Of a stretch of DNA of 64,000 bases, positions 1 through 7,875 are shown in pieces. Position numbers and translations under genes: made by a program. This DNA is from Lysobacter silvisoli (GTDB taxonomy: Bacteria; Pseudomonadota; Gammaproteobacteria; Xanthomonadales; Xanthomonadaceae), in assembly GCF_003382365.1 (NCBI RefSeq), contig NZ_QTSU01000001.1, positions 558,001 through 622,000 of the forward strand. Direction: 5' to 3'. The first letter of the stretch is position 1, and every line of letters starts with the position of its first letter. The notes under the pieces were generated by a model. The model was not told the DNA's origin, made no database searches, and saw only the letters and a list, made by a program, of their open reading frames with translations.

Positions 1-1593
1 GTAGTAGGTGTAGGTGAGGGTGCCGGCGGTGTTGGCGACCGAGGCCACTTTCTTGGGCGCGCCGCTGGGCGGCGCGGCGGTGAAGGTATAGGTGTTGGTG
101 CGGTCGAGCGGGTTGGTGACCGTGGCCGCGCCCGTGCTCAGGTAATCCATCACCGTGCTGTCGCCGGTGGGCAGGCCGCCGCGCAACGTGTAGGCCACGC
201 GTGCCTTGCTGTCGTAGTCGTAGGTGCTCAGGCGTCGGTTGTCCTCGGCGGTCACGCCGGTCAGACCGGTGGGCACGTTGGACGAGCCGTAGTGGTAGCG
301 CAGCAACGCGCCGCCGGCATAGGTCGCCGTTTCGACCTGGCCGGCGCTGGTGTAGGCGTAGCTGGTCAGGGTGGCGCCGGCCGAGGCGATGGACGCGATG
401 GGCGAACCGCCGCGGTCGGCCGTATAGGCGATCGTCAGGCTGCGGCCGCTGCTGTGGCCGATGCCGCTGAGCCGGCGCCAGGTGTCGTAGGTGTAGGTCA
501 GGGCGGTGCCGTCGTCGTAGCGCTGCTGCAGCAGGCGGCCGTCGCTGTCGAAGCTGAGCACGCGGTCGGCCTGGTACAGCGTCCATTGCGCGCCGTTGGC
601 CACCAGGCGGTCGCCGCTGCCGTCGGCGGCTTCGTAGACCGAGCCCACCGGCTTGAACGGCGTATGCACGCCGTTGCCGTCGATCAGACCGTAGTGCAGG
701 GTGGAATTGCCGCTGAGCGGGTCGGTGCCGATGGTCAGGCGCAGGTTGTGCGAGTGCGTCCAGCCCATGCCGAAGCCGCCGCCGGCGGCCGAGCCGGTGG
801 AGTTGTAGCGGCGCTGGAACGAGATCCAGCCCAGGTCGAAGTCGAGCGTGGCCTCGGTCTTGTTGCCGCTGCCGGGTTGGCAGTCTTCTTCGTTGGGGCA
901 CATGCGCACGGGGGCGCTGGCGTAGGTCATGGCATAGCCCGGTGCCCCGGCGCAGGCCTGCTTGTCGCTGCGCCACGCCAGTACCAGGGTGTTCGGGCAC
1001 TGAATGGTTCGCGAGCGCTGCAGCGTGGCCTGCTCGTTGGTGTTGTTGCAGTTGCCAGGCGTGCCGGCCGAGTAGGTGGCGGTGTAGGCCGTCAGCTCAT
1101 GCAGGCTCTGGCCGTTGTCCCAGGCGTTCTGCGCCTGCCAGTTGGGCGAGACGGTGACCGTGGTCGAGGCGGGGCAGCCCTGGTTGACGCTCTGCGCGTC
1201 CAGGCGCTGCTTGATCAGGTCCACCACGGCCTGCTGCGAAGCCACCGGCGTGGTCTGTGCGTCGTAGGTGCCTTTGTAGCTCCAGTCGCCCACCAGCGGC
1301 GGCACGCGTTCGAACTCGTAGTCGTACACGGTGCGGTTGTCCAACACGCGCTGGCCGGTGACTTCAAAGCTGTAGGGGCCGTAAGGCTGGGCGAATGCGA
1401 ACTGGCTTTCCATGTCCTGCTGCACGGCCCGTTCGGTGCGGTGCGGGCCGTTCAAGGCCAAGTCGCTGACCCAGAATTGCTCGATCTCCTGCGCCGCCGC
1501 CGCACCGCTCACCCCGCACAACGAAGCCAACGCCACGGCCACCCAACGCGCGCGCACAGCGTTGGAGCGGCGGCCCAATCCTTCGTTACCCAT
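1..1593 (-). CDS. RHS/YD-repeat protein, N-terminal part (runs off the window)
   Basis: The frame is open from ATG at 1593 to the left edge, giving 531 codons without a stop. Residues 1-35 form a signal peptide (basic start, then hydrophobic WVAVALASLCGVSGAAAA). About residue 240-285 there is a DUF6531-like N-terminal RHS segment (DLGWISFQRRYNS, then GMGWTHSHNL). After that come YD repeats of the type YDDGTALTYTYD, spaced roughly every 20 residues. RHS proteins are large wrapped shells that usually carry a variable C-terminal toxin; that end is outside the window, so the toxin cannot be named. It is probably exported by Sec. No neighbour overlaps it; about 290 bases without genes lie upstream. 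Confidence 0.9.
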   Translation of the reverse strand, partial: MGNEGLGRRSNAVRARWVAVALASLCGVSGAAAAQEIEQFWVSDLALNGPHRTERAVQQDMESQFAFAQPYGPYSFEVTGQRVLDNRTVYDYEFERVPPLVGDWSYKGTYDAQTTPVASQQAVVDLIKQRLDAQSVNQGCPASTTVTVSPNWQAQNAWDNGQSLHELTAYTATYSAGTPGNCNNTNEQATLQRSRTIQCPNTLVLAWRSDKQACAGAPGYAMTYASAPVRMCPNEEDCQPGSGNKTEATLDFDLGWISFQRRYNSTGSAAGGGFGMGWTHSHNLRLTIGTDPLSGNSTLHYGLIDGNGVHTPFKPVGSVYEAADGSGDRLVANGAQWTLYQADRVLSFDSDGRLLQQRYDDGTALTYTYDTWRRLSGIGHSSGRSLTIAYTADRGGSPIASIASAGATLTSYAYTSAGQVETATYAGGALLRYHYGSSNVPTGLTGVTAEDNRRLSTYDYDSKARVAYTLRGGLPTGDSTVMDYLSTGAATVTNPLDRTNTYTFTAAPPSGAPKKVASVANTAGTLTYTYY

Positions 1594-1811
1594 ACCATCC
1601 CCTTATCGAGTTGTAGGCGCGGCGTTGCGCGGCGCCCGTTCCTGCATTGGCGGCGCGGAAACGGCCGCGCCTAACGCACACGCTACGCTTCAGCCGTCGC
1701 CGTGATTGCGACAGGCTGACGGTGGAATCGAACAGAACGATTACGCGTGGGCGGCGCGCGATGGCGCATGCGCGGCCCGGGGGTGCGGAAGCGACGAGTT
1801 GCAACGTTCCT

Positions 1812-1837
1812 TATGCATCACTGCCAAGCTCCGGTGG
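1812..1837. repeat. 26-nt dispersed repeat, copy 1
   Basis: Copy 1 of an element with core TATGCATCACTGCCAAGCTC, found again at 2645-2670 with one mismatch in 26. It lies in the 290-base gap between the RHS gene and the small membrane protein gene. The rest of that gap (1594-1883) shows no convincing gene. Function unknown. Confidence 0.6.
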
Positions 1838-1883
1838 CTGACCGCTTGTATCCCAAGTCTTGCTGTGAAACTTCGAACTGTTT

Positions 1884-2153
1884 TTAAGGCTCGCGAGCGG
1901 CTTGCGCCTGCAATCTTTCCCGCAGGGTTCGGCTGACGAATCCAGAAAGCTTTGCCCCGGCGTAGCAAAAGGCGGCAACGAGCAGCAACAACCAGATGGA
2001 CCACGGCGGGTAGTGCCAGGGTGCGTCAGCGGCCAGGCCATATACGGCGAATGCCAAGATGATCAAGGAGAACACTATGCTCAGGTGGAAGACCGCTCTC
2101 ATGTAGCGAGCCATGGCTATGTGAAACCTGGTGACGACGTTGCTAGCGGTCAT
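1884..2153 (-). CDS. Small two-helix membrane protein
   Basis: An 89-residue product with two clear membrane segments, about residues 20-43 (FHLSIVFSLIILAFAVYGLA) and 52-72 (SIWLLLLVAAFCYAGAKLSG), and a basic C-terminal tail (RTLRERLQAQ). A second ATG at residue 14 (MARYMRAVF) is an equally good start. No family recognised. It lies on the same strand as the RHS gene and the next secreted protein but is separated from both by gaps, so it is not obviously in an operon. It could be a spurious frame, but two well-formed helices argue for a real gene. Confidence 0.55.
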   Translation of the reverse strand: MTASNVVTRFHIAMARYMRAVFHLSIVFSLIILAFAVYGLAADAPWHYPPWSIWLLLLVAAFCYAGAKLSGFVSRTLRERLQAQAAREP

Positions 2154-2204
2154 GGGCGTAGTAAGCGCTCTGTCCTTAAAAGCGATGTGTAGAAGTAAAG
2201 TGGC

Positions 2205-2621
2205 TTACTTGGACAAATCGGACAGTTGGTAGTCGTAAATACTGCCGTTTTCCGTATATCTAAAAGCCAGGTACCAGCCTTTCGTCGGGCTGGCCGCGCT
2301 GGTGGCGTCGGCGCCCGTCTCCTTAGGCCGTGGGTCTTCATCCCTAAAATGCACGACTCCCTTGTAAAGGGCGTCATACCCCTTTGCGCCGCCGTCGGGC
2401 GTGCTGAAGCGGGTAGAGAAGATCCTGTCCATCGTGCCCACATGGCACCCGCGGCAAATGAGGCCTTTGTCTATGGCGTCGATGCAGATTAGAAGGCGAT
2501 CCCTCTCGGTGCCGTTCCTATAGGCTTCCGACATCTGTGCAATGCGGTCGCCTTCGCTGGCAAAGGCGCAGCCAATGGAAAGGGTGCCTCCCACAAGAAT
2601 GCAGGTGGCGATCCACTTCAT
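2205..2621 (-). CDS. Secreted small protein of unknown function
   Basis: A 138-residue protein starting at ATG 2621, chosen because a signal peptide begins exactly there (MKWIATCILVGGTLSIGCAF, cleavage after about residue 21). An upstream in-frame extension exists but adds no recognisable sequence. The mature part contains CRGCH, which fits the CxxCH haem c pattern, but there is only one and no other cytochrome feature, so I do not call it a cytochrome. The second half (KGYDALYKGVVHFRDEDP) is unfamiliar. Codon use is less GC-rich than in the core genes of this window, suggesting an accessory gene. Confidence 0.65.
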   Translation of the reverse strand: MKWIATCILVGGTLSIGCAFASEGDRIAQMSEAYRNGTERDRLLICIDAIDKGLICRGCHVGTMDRIFSTRFSTPDGGAKGYDALYKGVVHFRDEDPRPKETGADATSAASPTKGWYLAFRYTENGSIYDYQLSDLSK

Positions 2622-2644
2622 GGCAACTCTGTACCGCATTCCCC

Positions 2645-2670
2645 TATGCATCACTGCCAAGCTCCGATGG
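2645..2670. repeat. 26-nt dispersed repeat, copy 2
   Basis: Second copy of the element at 1812-1837, one mismatch. It lies about 24 bases upstream of the start of the secreted protein gene on the minus strand, so here it could be part of a promoter or leader. Copy 1 is about 220 bases upstream of the RHS start on the same strand. Confidence 0.6.
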
Positions 2671-2826
2671 GCTGCAGCGGTTCGGTGCGGCGCCGGGCGG
2701 ACGGCCCAGGCGGACGCGAGCAGCTTCGGGTACGGCGGTTGCCGGCGTCAACATCGTTGAGGGCTATGCACAAAGTTTGCGCCAAACCGATGCAAGTTTC
2801 GCGGTAGGATTTATCTGATTGACAGC

Positions 2827-2914
2827 GGGTGGGCGGCTTGCTCAGAGTCACACCTATGGAGCGTCGAAACTCCTTCACGAAGCGGTGCCCACCTCCGTCA
2901 ATTGGTGGGTTTTT
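2827..2914 (+). ncRNA. Candidate structured attenuator/antisense-type RNA ending in an intrinsic terminator
   Basis: An intrinsic terminator is visible: stem CCCACC (2888-2893) with GGTGGG (2904-2909), followed by five T (2910-2914). The left arm can instead pair with an upstream copy: GGTGGGC (2828-2834) is a perfect complement of GCCCACC (2887-2893). The two pairings exclude each other, as in phage C4/CI-type immunity RNAs and in attenuators. Small hairpins lie between them (GGAG/CTCC around 2858-2873, CTTC/GAAG just after). That this is a regulatory RNA is inference from these complementarities. Confidence 0.5.
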
Positions 2915-2952
2915 CATGCCTGTGGTTTGGGCATGCCGACGCTGTGCTTTTG

Positions 2953-3028
2953 CGTCGGGAGGGTGGCTAATACAACACCCGCAAGGGGAATACGCCCGCC
3001 GTCTTCGTGCGGTTTCGAACCTCCCGAC
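2953..3028 (+). repeat. Inverted repeat downstream of the RNA candidate
   Basis: GTCGGGAGG (2953-2961) and CCTCCCGAC (3020-3028) are perfect 9-base complements 58 bases apart. The right arm is preceded by GGTTTCGAA, which looks like a tRNA T-arm. It lies between the terminator at 2914 and the start of the 94-residue gene at 3087, so a transcript that reads through the terminator would carry it. Possible leader structure for that gene. Confidence 0.45.
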
Positions 3029-3086
3029 ACCCCGCCGGTTGCGCCATGCACCGCGGGTTTCCCACCCAAGGACAGGAGTGCCGCGT

Positions 3087-3371
3087 ATGCCCCGCAAGCC
3101 CGAACAGATCCCCCCGCGCGAAGGGGTGGTCATGCCCGTAGATGCCTTCAAACAGCTGTACCGCTTTCACCAGCAGTTGCACGGCATCGTGCGCACGCTG
3201 CAGCCGGCGGTGCTGATGGACATCGGCTATCCCCACGCGCCCGAGCAGGACATGCTGCGCGACGTGTTCGAAGGGCTGGCGCGCAGCCTGGACCCGGTGA
3301 TGGACGCCTGCGTGTGGACGCCCGGCGGCGACGATCTGGGCGGGCTGCCGGCCTCGCGCCGGGTGCACTGA
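3087..3371 (+). CDS. Small protein of unknown function behind the RNA leader
   Basis: A 94-residue soluble protein. The start at 3087 is fixed by AGGAG at 3074-3078, eight bases upstream. The sequence has a proline- and lysine-rich start (MPRKPEQIPPREGVVM), then a helical part (VDAFKQLYRFHQQLHGIVRT) and a C-terminal half with DVFEGLARSLDPVMDACVW. I do not recognise the family. It is the first gene after the structured region at 2827-3028 and is the likely target if that region is an attenuator. Confidence 0.65.
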   Translation: MPRKPEQIPPREGVVMPVDAFKQLYRFHQQLHGIVRTLQPAVLMDIGYPHAPEQDMLRDVFEGLARSLDPVMDACVWTPGGDDLGGLPASRRVH

Positions 3372-3429
3372 AGGCGCACCGGCCCGGCCTGGGTGCCGGG
3401 CCGGGGAGGGCGATACTCGTGTTTGGAGG

Positions 3430-3816
3430 TCAGCGCTCCAGCCGTTGGGCCAGCGCGTCGCGCGAGTACACCCGGATGTCCGACACCTCGGCGGTGTGGC
3501 CGGGGGCGAAGGGCGGGTCGAAGCGAAGGATGGGCCCGTAGGCCACGCCGTGGAAGCTTCCGAAACTGGACAGGCTTTTCAACACGGTCAGCCGGTAGCC
3601 CCGGCCTTGGTAGAAGGTGGTGCCGCCGTCGGAGGGCAGCGGCGCCTGCGCGTCGAAGACGGCGTGGACGGGCGGTTTTCCGGCGACCACCGCCTGGAAG
3701 TCGGCCGACGCCTCGCCGAGGGTCCGGCGGTCGGCCTCGGGCAGCGTGGCCGTGTCCAGGCCCACGAAGGGCCCCGAGGCGGGCAGTGGCGGTGGTGTGG
3801 GCATGCAACTCACCAT
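3430..3816 (-). CDS. Probable lipoprotein of unknown function, start uncertain
   Basis: From ATG 3816 the product has 128 residues (MVSCMPTPPPLPASG...) with a C-terminal part VSDIRVYSRDALAQRLER. Oddly, the residues just before this ATG in frame (RTARIAALGIALL) would make a perfect lipoprotein signal ending in MVSC, but no ATG or GTG lies upstream of them; the nearest possible start is TTG at 3918, without a ribosome binding site. Either a rare start codon is used or the true start has been lost by mutation. The stretch RTLGEASADFQAVVAGKPPV followed by tandem beta-like segments is not assigned to a family. Confidence 0.55.
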   Translation of the reverse strand: MVSCMPTPPPLPASGPFVGLDTATLPEADRRTLGEASADFQAVVAGKPPVHAVFDAQAPLPSDGGTTFYQGRGYRLTVLKSLSSFGSFHGVAYGPILRFDPPFAPGHTAEVSDIRVYSRDALAQRLER

Positions 3817-3818
3817 GA

Positions 3819-4565
3819 GCAGGGCGATGCCTAGGGCGGCGATGCGTGCGGTCCTGCCGTCGATCCCTGAGGCGTAAGGGAGCGTTCGGATTCTTGGTGG
3901 CGCCCCTCGGGCCGTCAATAGCGCCGGTGGGGGGGCTGAGGCGCGGCGTGCAGCGCTCTTGCTGTGAGGGTGATCGCCCCGGCCGCAAGGCAAAAAGCCT
4001 CGCCGGTGGGGACATTTTCCTGGCGCTTGGGGCGTTGCGCTGCACGCCCGGGCCGCGCCGCTGCGGCGGCCGGCCTGCCGATCCCGCTTGCCGCCTCGCG
4101 CAGCCCGACCGCCGGGCGCGATCTTTCGCGGCCGGGGCGTGAGCTTTCGCGCGCCGCCCTTTTTGCTTCGCGCTTGCAAAGCGTTTTGCCCGGCGCGCCA
4201 GCCTGCGTGCCCGGCGGCCGGGCAAAACGCCTTGCGCTCGCTGCATCGAACTTCGCGGCCGGGTTCGGGCGGCTGGCGGTCGCAAGGCGCCGCGCTACGC
4301 GGCCGAGCACAAAGGATCGCGGGCCGGCTTACGGACTGGGCGAGTGGAGGAAGGAACGCCGCCAGCGAAGCGAAAAGCGCGGCCGCCGCCCAAGAACGCG
4401 AAAGCACCGGCCCATCGCGTTGCGTGCACGCGTCAGCGCATGGCCGAGGGGGCGCGAACACGGCGCACGGCAGCGGGCTTGTCGCCCTGCGGGCGGTTAA
4501 CTAATTTCGCGCCTCTAGGGTTGCGGCCGATGGGGCGGCGCGGCCACTTTCCAGGGGGCAGCACC
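3819..4565. other. Long GC-rich intergenic region without a convincing gene
   Basis: About 750 bases. Open frames here are Arg/Ala/Pro-rich artefacts of GC content. The region holds many short palindromes, the clearest at 4176-4235 (listed separately). I see no RNA gene. It separates the lipoprotein gene (minus) from the secreted protein gene (plus), so the promoters of both should lie at its ends. Confidence 0.6.
4176..4235. repeat. Long stem-loop, 19-bp arms
   Basis: GCAAAGCGTTTTGCCCGGC (4176-4194) pairs with 4217-4235 with a single mismatch, around a 22-base loop. The centre of each arm holds 14 perfectly complementary bases. It stands in the intergenic region, with no T-run to make it a standard terminator. 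Confidence 0.75.
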
Positions 4566-5198
4566 ATGTGGAACAACCGCATCTCGCCGTGGGTCTGTGG
4601 CACGGGCGTAGCGCTGGCCTTGCTGGCCGCGGCGGCCGGGGCTAGCAGCTTTACCCATTACGGCCCCATCTACTCCAACTACAAAAAAGCCGGCGATGCG
4701 GGCGGCGGCTGCATCTCCGGCAGCATCGGCACCACCTTGCCCGGCAAGAATTTCAACGTGATCGTGACCTTCGCGTCCGAGGCCAACGCCGAGAGCAATT
4801 TGAAGCGCGGTTACTTCGGTTTCACCACGCTGGACAAGCGCCACGATTTCGACGACGGCCAGGAGCGCGCGAGCGTGTTCCGGATGTGCCTGAAGCCGGG
4901 CCATTACCAACTGGTCGGCATGAACGCGCAAGATTCGTACAACACCCAGCGGGTGCATGTGCCGTTCAAGGTCGAGGCGGGCAAGCACTATTATTTGGGC
5001 AGTTTCGTGTTCCATCGCGCTACGGTGGCCTCGTCCAAGTGCAACCGGACGATGCTGCCGCTGTTCGTCGAGGTCCGCGATGAGCACGAGCGCGACTTGC
5101 CCGTGATCATGAAGCCCGGCAAGTCCGTCGGCATCGAGCCGGAGGTGCGGCTGATCGATCCGGCTTCGGGGCACCCTTACTTTCAGCGGTGTCTGTAG
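4566..5198 (+). CDS. Secreted protein of unknown function
   Basis: 210 residues. The start at 4566 follows an AGGGGG ribosome binding site and opens a signal peptide (about residues 1-27, GVALALLAAAAGAS). The mature part is rich in beta-type sequence: GGGCISGSIGTTLPGKNFNV, then ASVFRMCLKPGHYQLVGM, then VPFKVEAGKHYYLGSFVF. The segment 'LKPGHYQLVG... FKVEAGKHYYLG' resembles small carboxypeptidase-like or DUF2846-type beta sandwiches, but I cannot assign it firmly. Four cysteines in the mature protein could form disulfides. Probably periplasmic. Confidence 0.75.
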   Translation: MWNNRISPWVCGTGVALALLAAAAGASSFTHYGPIYSNYKKAGDAGGGCISGSIGTTLPGKNFNVIVTFASEANAESNLKRGYFGFTTLDKRHDFDDGQERASVFRMCLKPGHYQLVGMNAQDSYNTQRVHVPFKVEAGKHYYLGSFVFHRATVASSKCNRTMLPLFVEVRDEHERDLPVIMKPGKSVGIEPEVRLIDPASGHPYFQRCL

Positions 5199-5235
5199 GC
5201 GCCAGCGGGCGCGCACTGCCAACGCGGCGAGTCGG

Positions 5236-5856
5236 CTAGTGCACCACCGAGGGGTCGGCCACTTCGATCACCAACGGCGCGTTGGCCGGCGTGTTCGGTG
5301 CGCGCCAAATGCGCACCTCCGCGCCCACGCCGGGCACCTGGGGTTGCAACAGGTACAGGCGCGCATTGGCGGGTTGCCATTGGCCGTGGATCGGTGCGCC
5401 GCCTGGGGCTTGCACCACCAGCTCGAAACGCATGACTTCGCCGCCTTCGGCCATCACGCAATGCCGTTCGGTCACGCGGCCGGCGGTGGCGACGGCGCGC
5501 GGGCCGATGTCGCGCCACACGGCCTGCAGCCGGGCTTCGTGCTCGGCCTGCCGGATCGAGCCGCGCAGGATGGCCCACAGCGCCAAGGTCAGGCCGCCGA
5601 TCATGACGGTGAAGATCAGGTTGAACCACCAGCCCGGGGTCTGTTCGGTCCATAGCTGGTAGAGGGCCCAGGCGGCGCCCAGGGTTACGGTGACGTTCAA
5701 CAGCGCGAACAGCCGGCGGCCGGCGGCGCCCATGCGCTGGGGCAGGCCGAGGGTTTCGGGTGGCGGCCCGGGCGGCGCTGCGGTGTCCAGGCGTTGCACT
5801 AAGTGGACGACATGGGTAAATGAGCGTTCGCGCGCGCTGGATTTTGGCATAGGCAT
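5236..5856 (-). CDS. Two-helix membrane protein with soluble C-terminal domain
   Basis: 206 residues from ATG 5856; an earlier TTG at 5886 is less likely. Two membrane segments lie near residues 49-68 (LFALLNVTVTLGAAWALYQL) and 78-98 (FNLIFTVMIGGLTLALWAIL). They are followed by a roughly 100-residue domain with alternating hydrophobic beta segments (MRFELVVQAPGGAPIHGQW, LYLLQPQVPGVGAEVRIW). The arrangement recalls inner membrane proteins with a C-terminal beta domain, but no family is recognised. No operon partner: the next gene upstream ends 80 bases away. Confidence 0.7.
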   Translation of the reverse strand: MPMPKSSARERSFTHVVHLVQRLDTAAPPGPPPETLGLPQRMGAAGRRLFALLNVTVTLGAAWALYQLWTEQTPGWWFNLIFTVMIGGLTLALWAILRGSIRQAEHEARLQAVWRDIGPRAVATAGRVTERHCVMAEGGEVMRFELVVQAPGGAPIHGQWQPANARLYLLQPQVPGVGAEVRIWRAPNTPANAPLVIEVADPSVVH

Positions 5857-5935
5857 AAGAGGAAGCGGCGCCGAGCTCGGCAGCAATGGGAAGGTGGACT
5901 GCGCTTACCGCCTGTTTGGAAGCGATCTTCGTGCG

Positions 5936-6778
5936 CTAAGAGATTTGCTTTTGCGATTCACGCTTACTTAGACGTATATGCGATATGACGAACTGGATGT
6001 CTGTGGCCATGATCGTCTCATGCGCTCTGTGATGCTCAATCAGAATGCCCGCCAATAGCCCCTTGCAGGGAGCGTCTGGATGCAGCTTGCTCGGGTCGAA
6101 GTTTCCCAGGTCGATCAAAATTCCGCCGCTCGCTCCTTGGGGTTCTACGGCATCACGTTCGGGTCCGTTGAATTTCTTGACGCGGTTCTGAAAACGAATC
6201 GTGAAATGTTCGTTTCCGGTGATGCCGATGCCTTCATTGAGTTCCGGGCTTTGGTGATGGAATCCGACAAAGGTCCAGGCTTCGGTAAAGGCCCTGAGCG
6301 TCTCATGGCTGACAAGTTGCAAGCTGTGCGGAAAGCCGAGCGCCATATAGCCTCTGCTTTCTTTCGCCACGCGGTTCTTCGAAATCATGTCTTCGGTGAT
6401 GAAAAATTCTACTTCTATCTCGTTGCATTGGTGTTCTGACAATTCAACGAACGCGAAGTCATAGTGGTCGTTATTGCGATTACCCCCAGGTTTATTGGTG
6501 ACGGAGAAAAGTCCTGTCAGCGCTACCAGGCTGGTTCGTCCGCTGATATAGACCGGCGTGCGTTCTGCCTGATCCAAGACATGCGCTGCCGTTACCAAGT
6601 AGCGGGCACCATCGAGCTGGATGAAGAAGCAGCTTCCAAATGCAACCGGCTGATTGAGATCATCCAGCGCAAAGCAGGGGCGCACTGCGCGATAGAAAAT
6701 CTGGCCCACGATTTGCGAGCATTTATCCAGTCGCTCCAGCCCGATCTCGGCAATCGTCTTAAGTGGATAGAGGGACAT
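5936..6778 (-). CDS. Trypsin-like serine peptidase
   Basis: From ATG 6778 the protein has 280 residues; another ATG lies at 6805. The chymotrypsin-fold triad is visible: His66 in YLVTAAHVLD, Asp107 in NNDHYDFAFVEL and Ser217 in PQGASGG. There is no signal peptide, so a cytoplasmic peptidase is expected, as in many accessory or stress-linked trypsin-like proteins. The gene has visibly lower GC than its neighbours and stands alone, which suggests acquisition by transfer. The substrate is unknown. Confidence 0.8.
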   Translation of the reverse strand: MSLYPLKTIAEIGLERLDKCSQIVGQIFYRAVRPCFALDDLNQPVAFGSCFFIQLDGARYLVTAAHVLDQAERTPVYISGRTSLVALTGLFSVTNKPGGNRNNDHYDFAFVELSEHQCNEIEVEFFITEDMISKNRVAKESRGYMALGFPHSLQLVSHETLRAFTEAWTFVGFHHQSPELNEGIGITGNEHFTIRFQNRVKKFNGPERDAVEPQGASGGILIDLGNFDPSKLHPDAPCKGLLAGILIEHHRAHETIMATDIQFVISHIRLSKRESQKQIS

Positions 6779-6851
6779 GACGTTCTGTTTGTGGTGAGTC
6801 GGCATCGGCGGGAGCAACAGGTACTACGGCTGCCACTATGATCCAGCTCGT

Positions 6852-7190
6852 TCACGACTCCGGGTCGTACGCGATCTCGCGCACTTCCTGCTTGCAGCGG
6901 CAGGCGGCGGCGAATTGGGCGGCCCAGTGCAGGGCGTCGTCGCGGGAGGCGGTTTCGAGGATGCAGAAGCCGCCGAGCACGGCCTTGGTTTCCGGGTAGG
7001 GGCCGGCGGCGACGGTGCCGTCGGGGGACACGACGCTGGCTTGCTGGGTGAGCACGCCGCCGCCGAAGATCCACACGCCGGCGGCCTTGGCCTGGCGCAC
7101 TACGGCGTGCGAGGCGTCGGACACGGCGGGCAGGTCGGCGTCGGGAATGATCATGGTGCCGTCGTCGAACGAGATCAGGTAGCGCGGCAT
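6852..7190 (-). CDS. YCII-family protein
   Basis: 112 residues, a ferredoxin-like alpha-beta domain of the YCII/DGPF type: MPRYLISFDDGTM at the start and GPYPETKAVLGGFCILETAS in the middle, the typical 'G-P-[FY]-x-E-x-K-x-x-x-G' signature. The DUF1428/YCII group is often found near ECF sigma factors, but here it stands beside a GNAT gene on the same strand. A purine-rich stretch (AGGAAACGGAC) precedes the start. Enzymatic activity of this group is mostly unproven. Confidence 0.85.
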   Translation of the reverse strand: MPRYLISFDDGTMIIPDADLPAVSDASHAVVRQAKAAGVWIFGGGVLTQQASVVSPDGTVAAGPYPETKAVLGGFCILETASRDDALHWAAQFAAACRCKQEVREIAYDPES

Positions 7191-7224
7191 GTCCGTTTCC
7201 TGTGCTCCTAGTGTGGGCGCTAGC

Positions 7225-7875
7225 TTAGCCGGTGGCCGGGTCCGGGATCAGGGCGGTGGCCAGGGGCGCGAGCACGGTCCAGCCGAGGGTGGCGTAGAGG
7301 TGGCGGCCGTCGGCGGTGGCGACCAGCAGTTGCGGGACGGCGGGTGAGGTGCGGGCGGAGGCGAGGGCGGTCATGACCGCGATGCCCAGGCCTTTGCGGC
7401 GGTGGTCCGCTGCGGTTTCGATGCGGTCGTAGACGAAGACGCCGGCGGCTTCGGCGGCGGTGCCGCTGGCGGCGAGGTCGCCGTTCGGCGCCAGGACGGA
7501 AACGCGGGCGACGGGGCCGTCGTGCTGCAGTTGCAGGCGGTAGCCGTCGGCTAGGGGTTTGGCGTTAGGGGCGGCGGCGCGGGCGATCATGAAGTAGTTG
7601 ATCGGCTGGACTTCCCAGCGCGCGGGCAGCGTGCTGCGCAGCGTCTCTTCGGTGTCGCACAGTTTGAGCAGGTGGCGCGGGGCGGCGATCTCGTGAGCGA
7701 GCGCGCTTAATCCCTCGCAGAATTCGGGGAACACCCAGCGTTTGGTTTCCTTGTCGGAGTGGGTGTCCACGCGGTAGCCGCCGCGGTCGTGGACCGGGGG
7801 CGGCGCGGCGCGGGCGACGGAGTGCGCGGTTTGCCAGGCGAGGACGAGTTGCGGGTCGATCGAGGCGGAGGTCAT
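7225..7875 (-). CDS. GNAT-family N-acetyltransferase
   Basis: 216 residues. The C-terminal half has the GNAT core: VFVYDRIETAADHRRKGLGI, with R-R-K-G-L-G as the acetyl-CoA pyrophosphate-binding motif A, then AVMTALASARTS and the final LYATLGW (motif B, Tyr-rich). The N-terminal 100 residues are less typical (SDKETKRWVFPEFCEGL). The substrate is not predictable. It lies 34 bases upstream of the YCII gene on the same strand and may be cotranscribed with it. The divergent neighbour is an M24 peptidase. Confidence 0.85.
   Translation of the reverse strand: MTSASIDPQLVLAWQTAHSVARAAPPPVHDRGGYRVDTHSDKETKRWVFPEFCEGLSALAHEIAAPRHLLKLCDTEETLRSTLPARWEVQPINYFMIARAAAPNAKPLADGYRLQLQHDGPVARVSVLAPNGDLAASGTAAEAAGVFVYDRIETAADHRRKGLGIAVMTALASARTSPAVPQLLVATADGRHLYATLGWTVLAPLATALIPDPATG

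Noticed and set aside
2205-2621. Cytochrome c because of CRGCH.
   Set aside because: Single CxxCH in a small protein with no other haem ligand or fold signature; likely chance.
1812-2670. Sigma-54 promoter in the 26-nt element (TTGGCA...TGC).
   Set aside because: The distance between the GG and GC pairs is too short for the -24/-12 rule.
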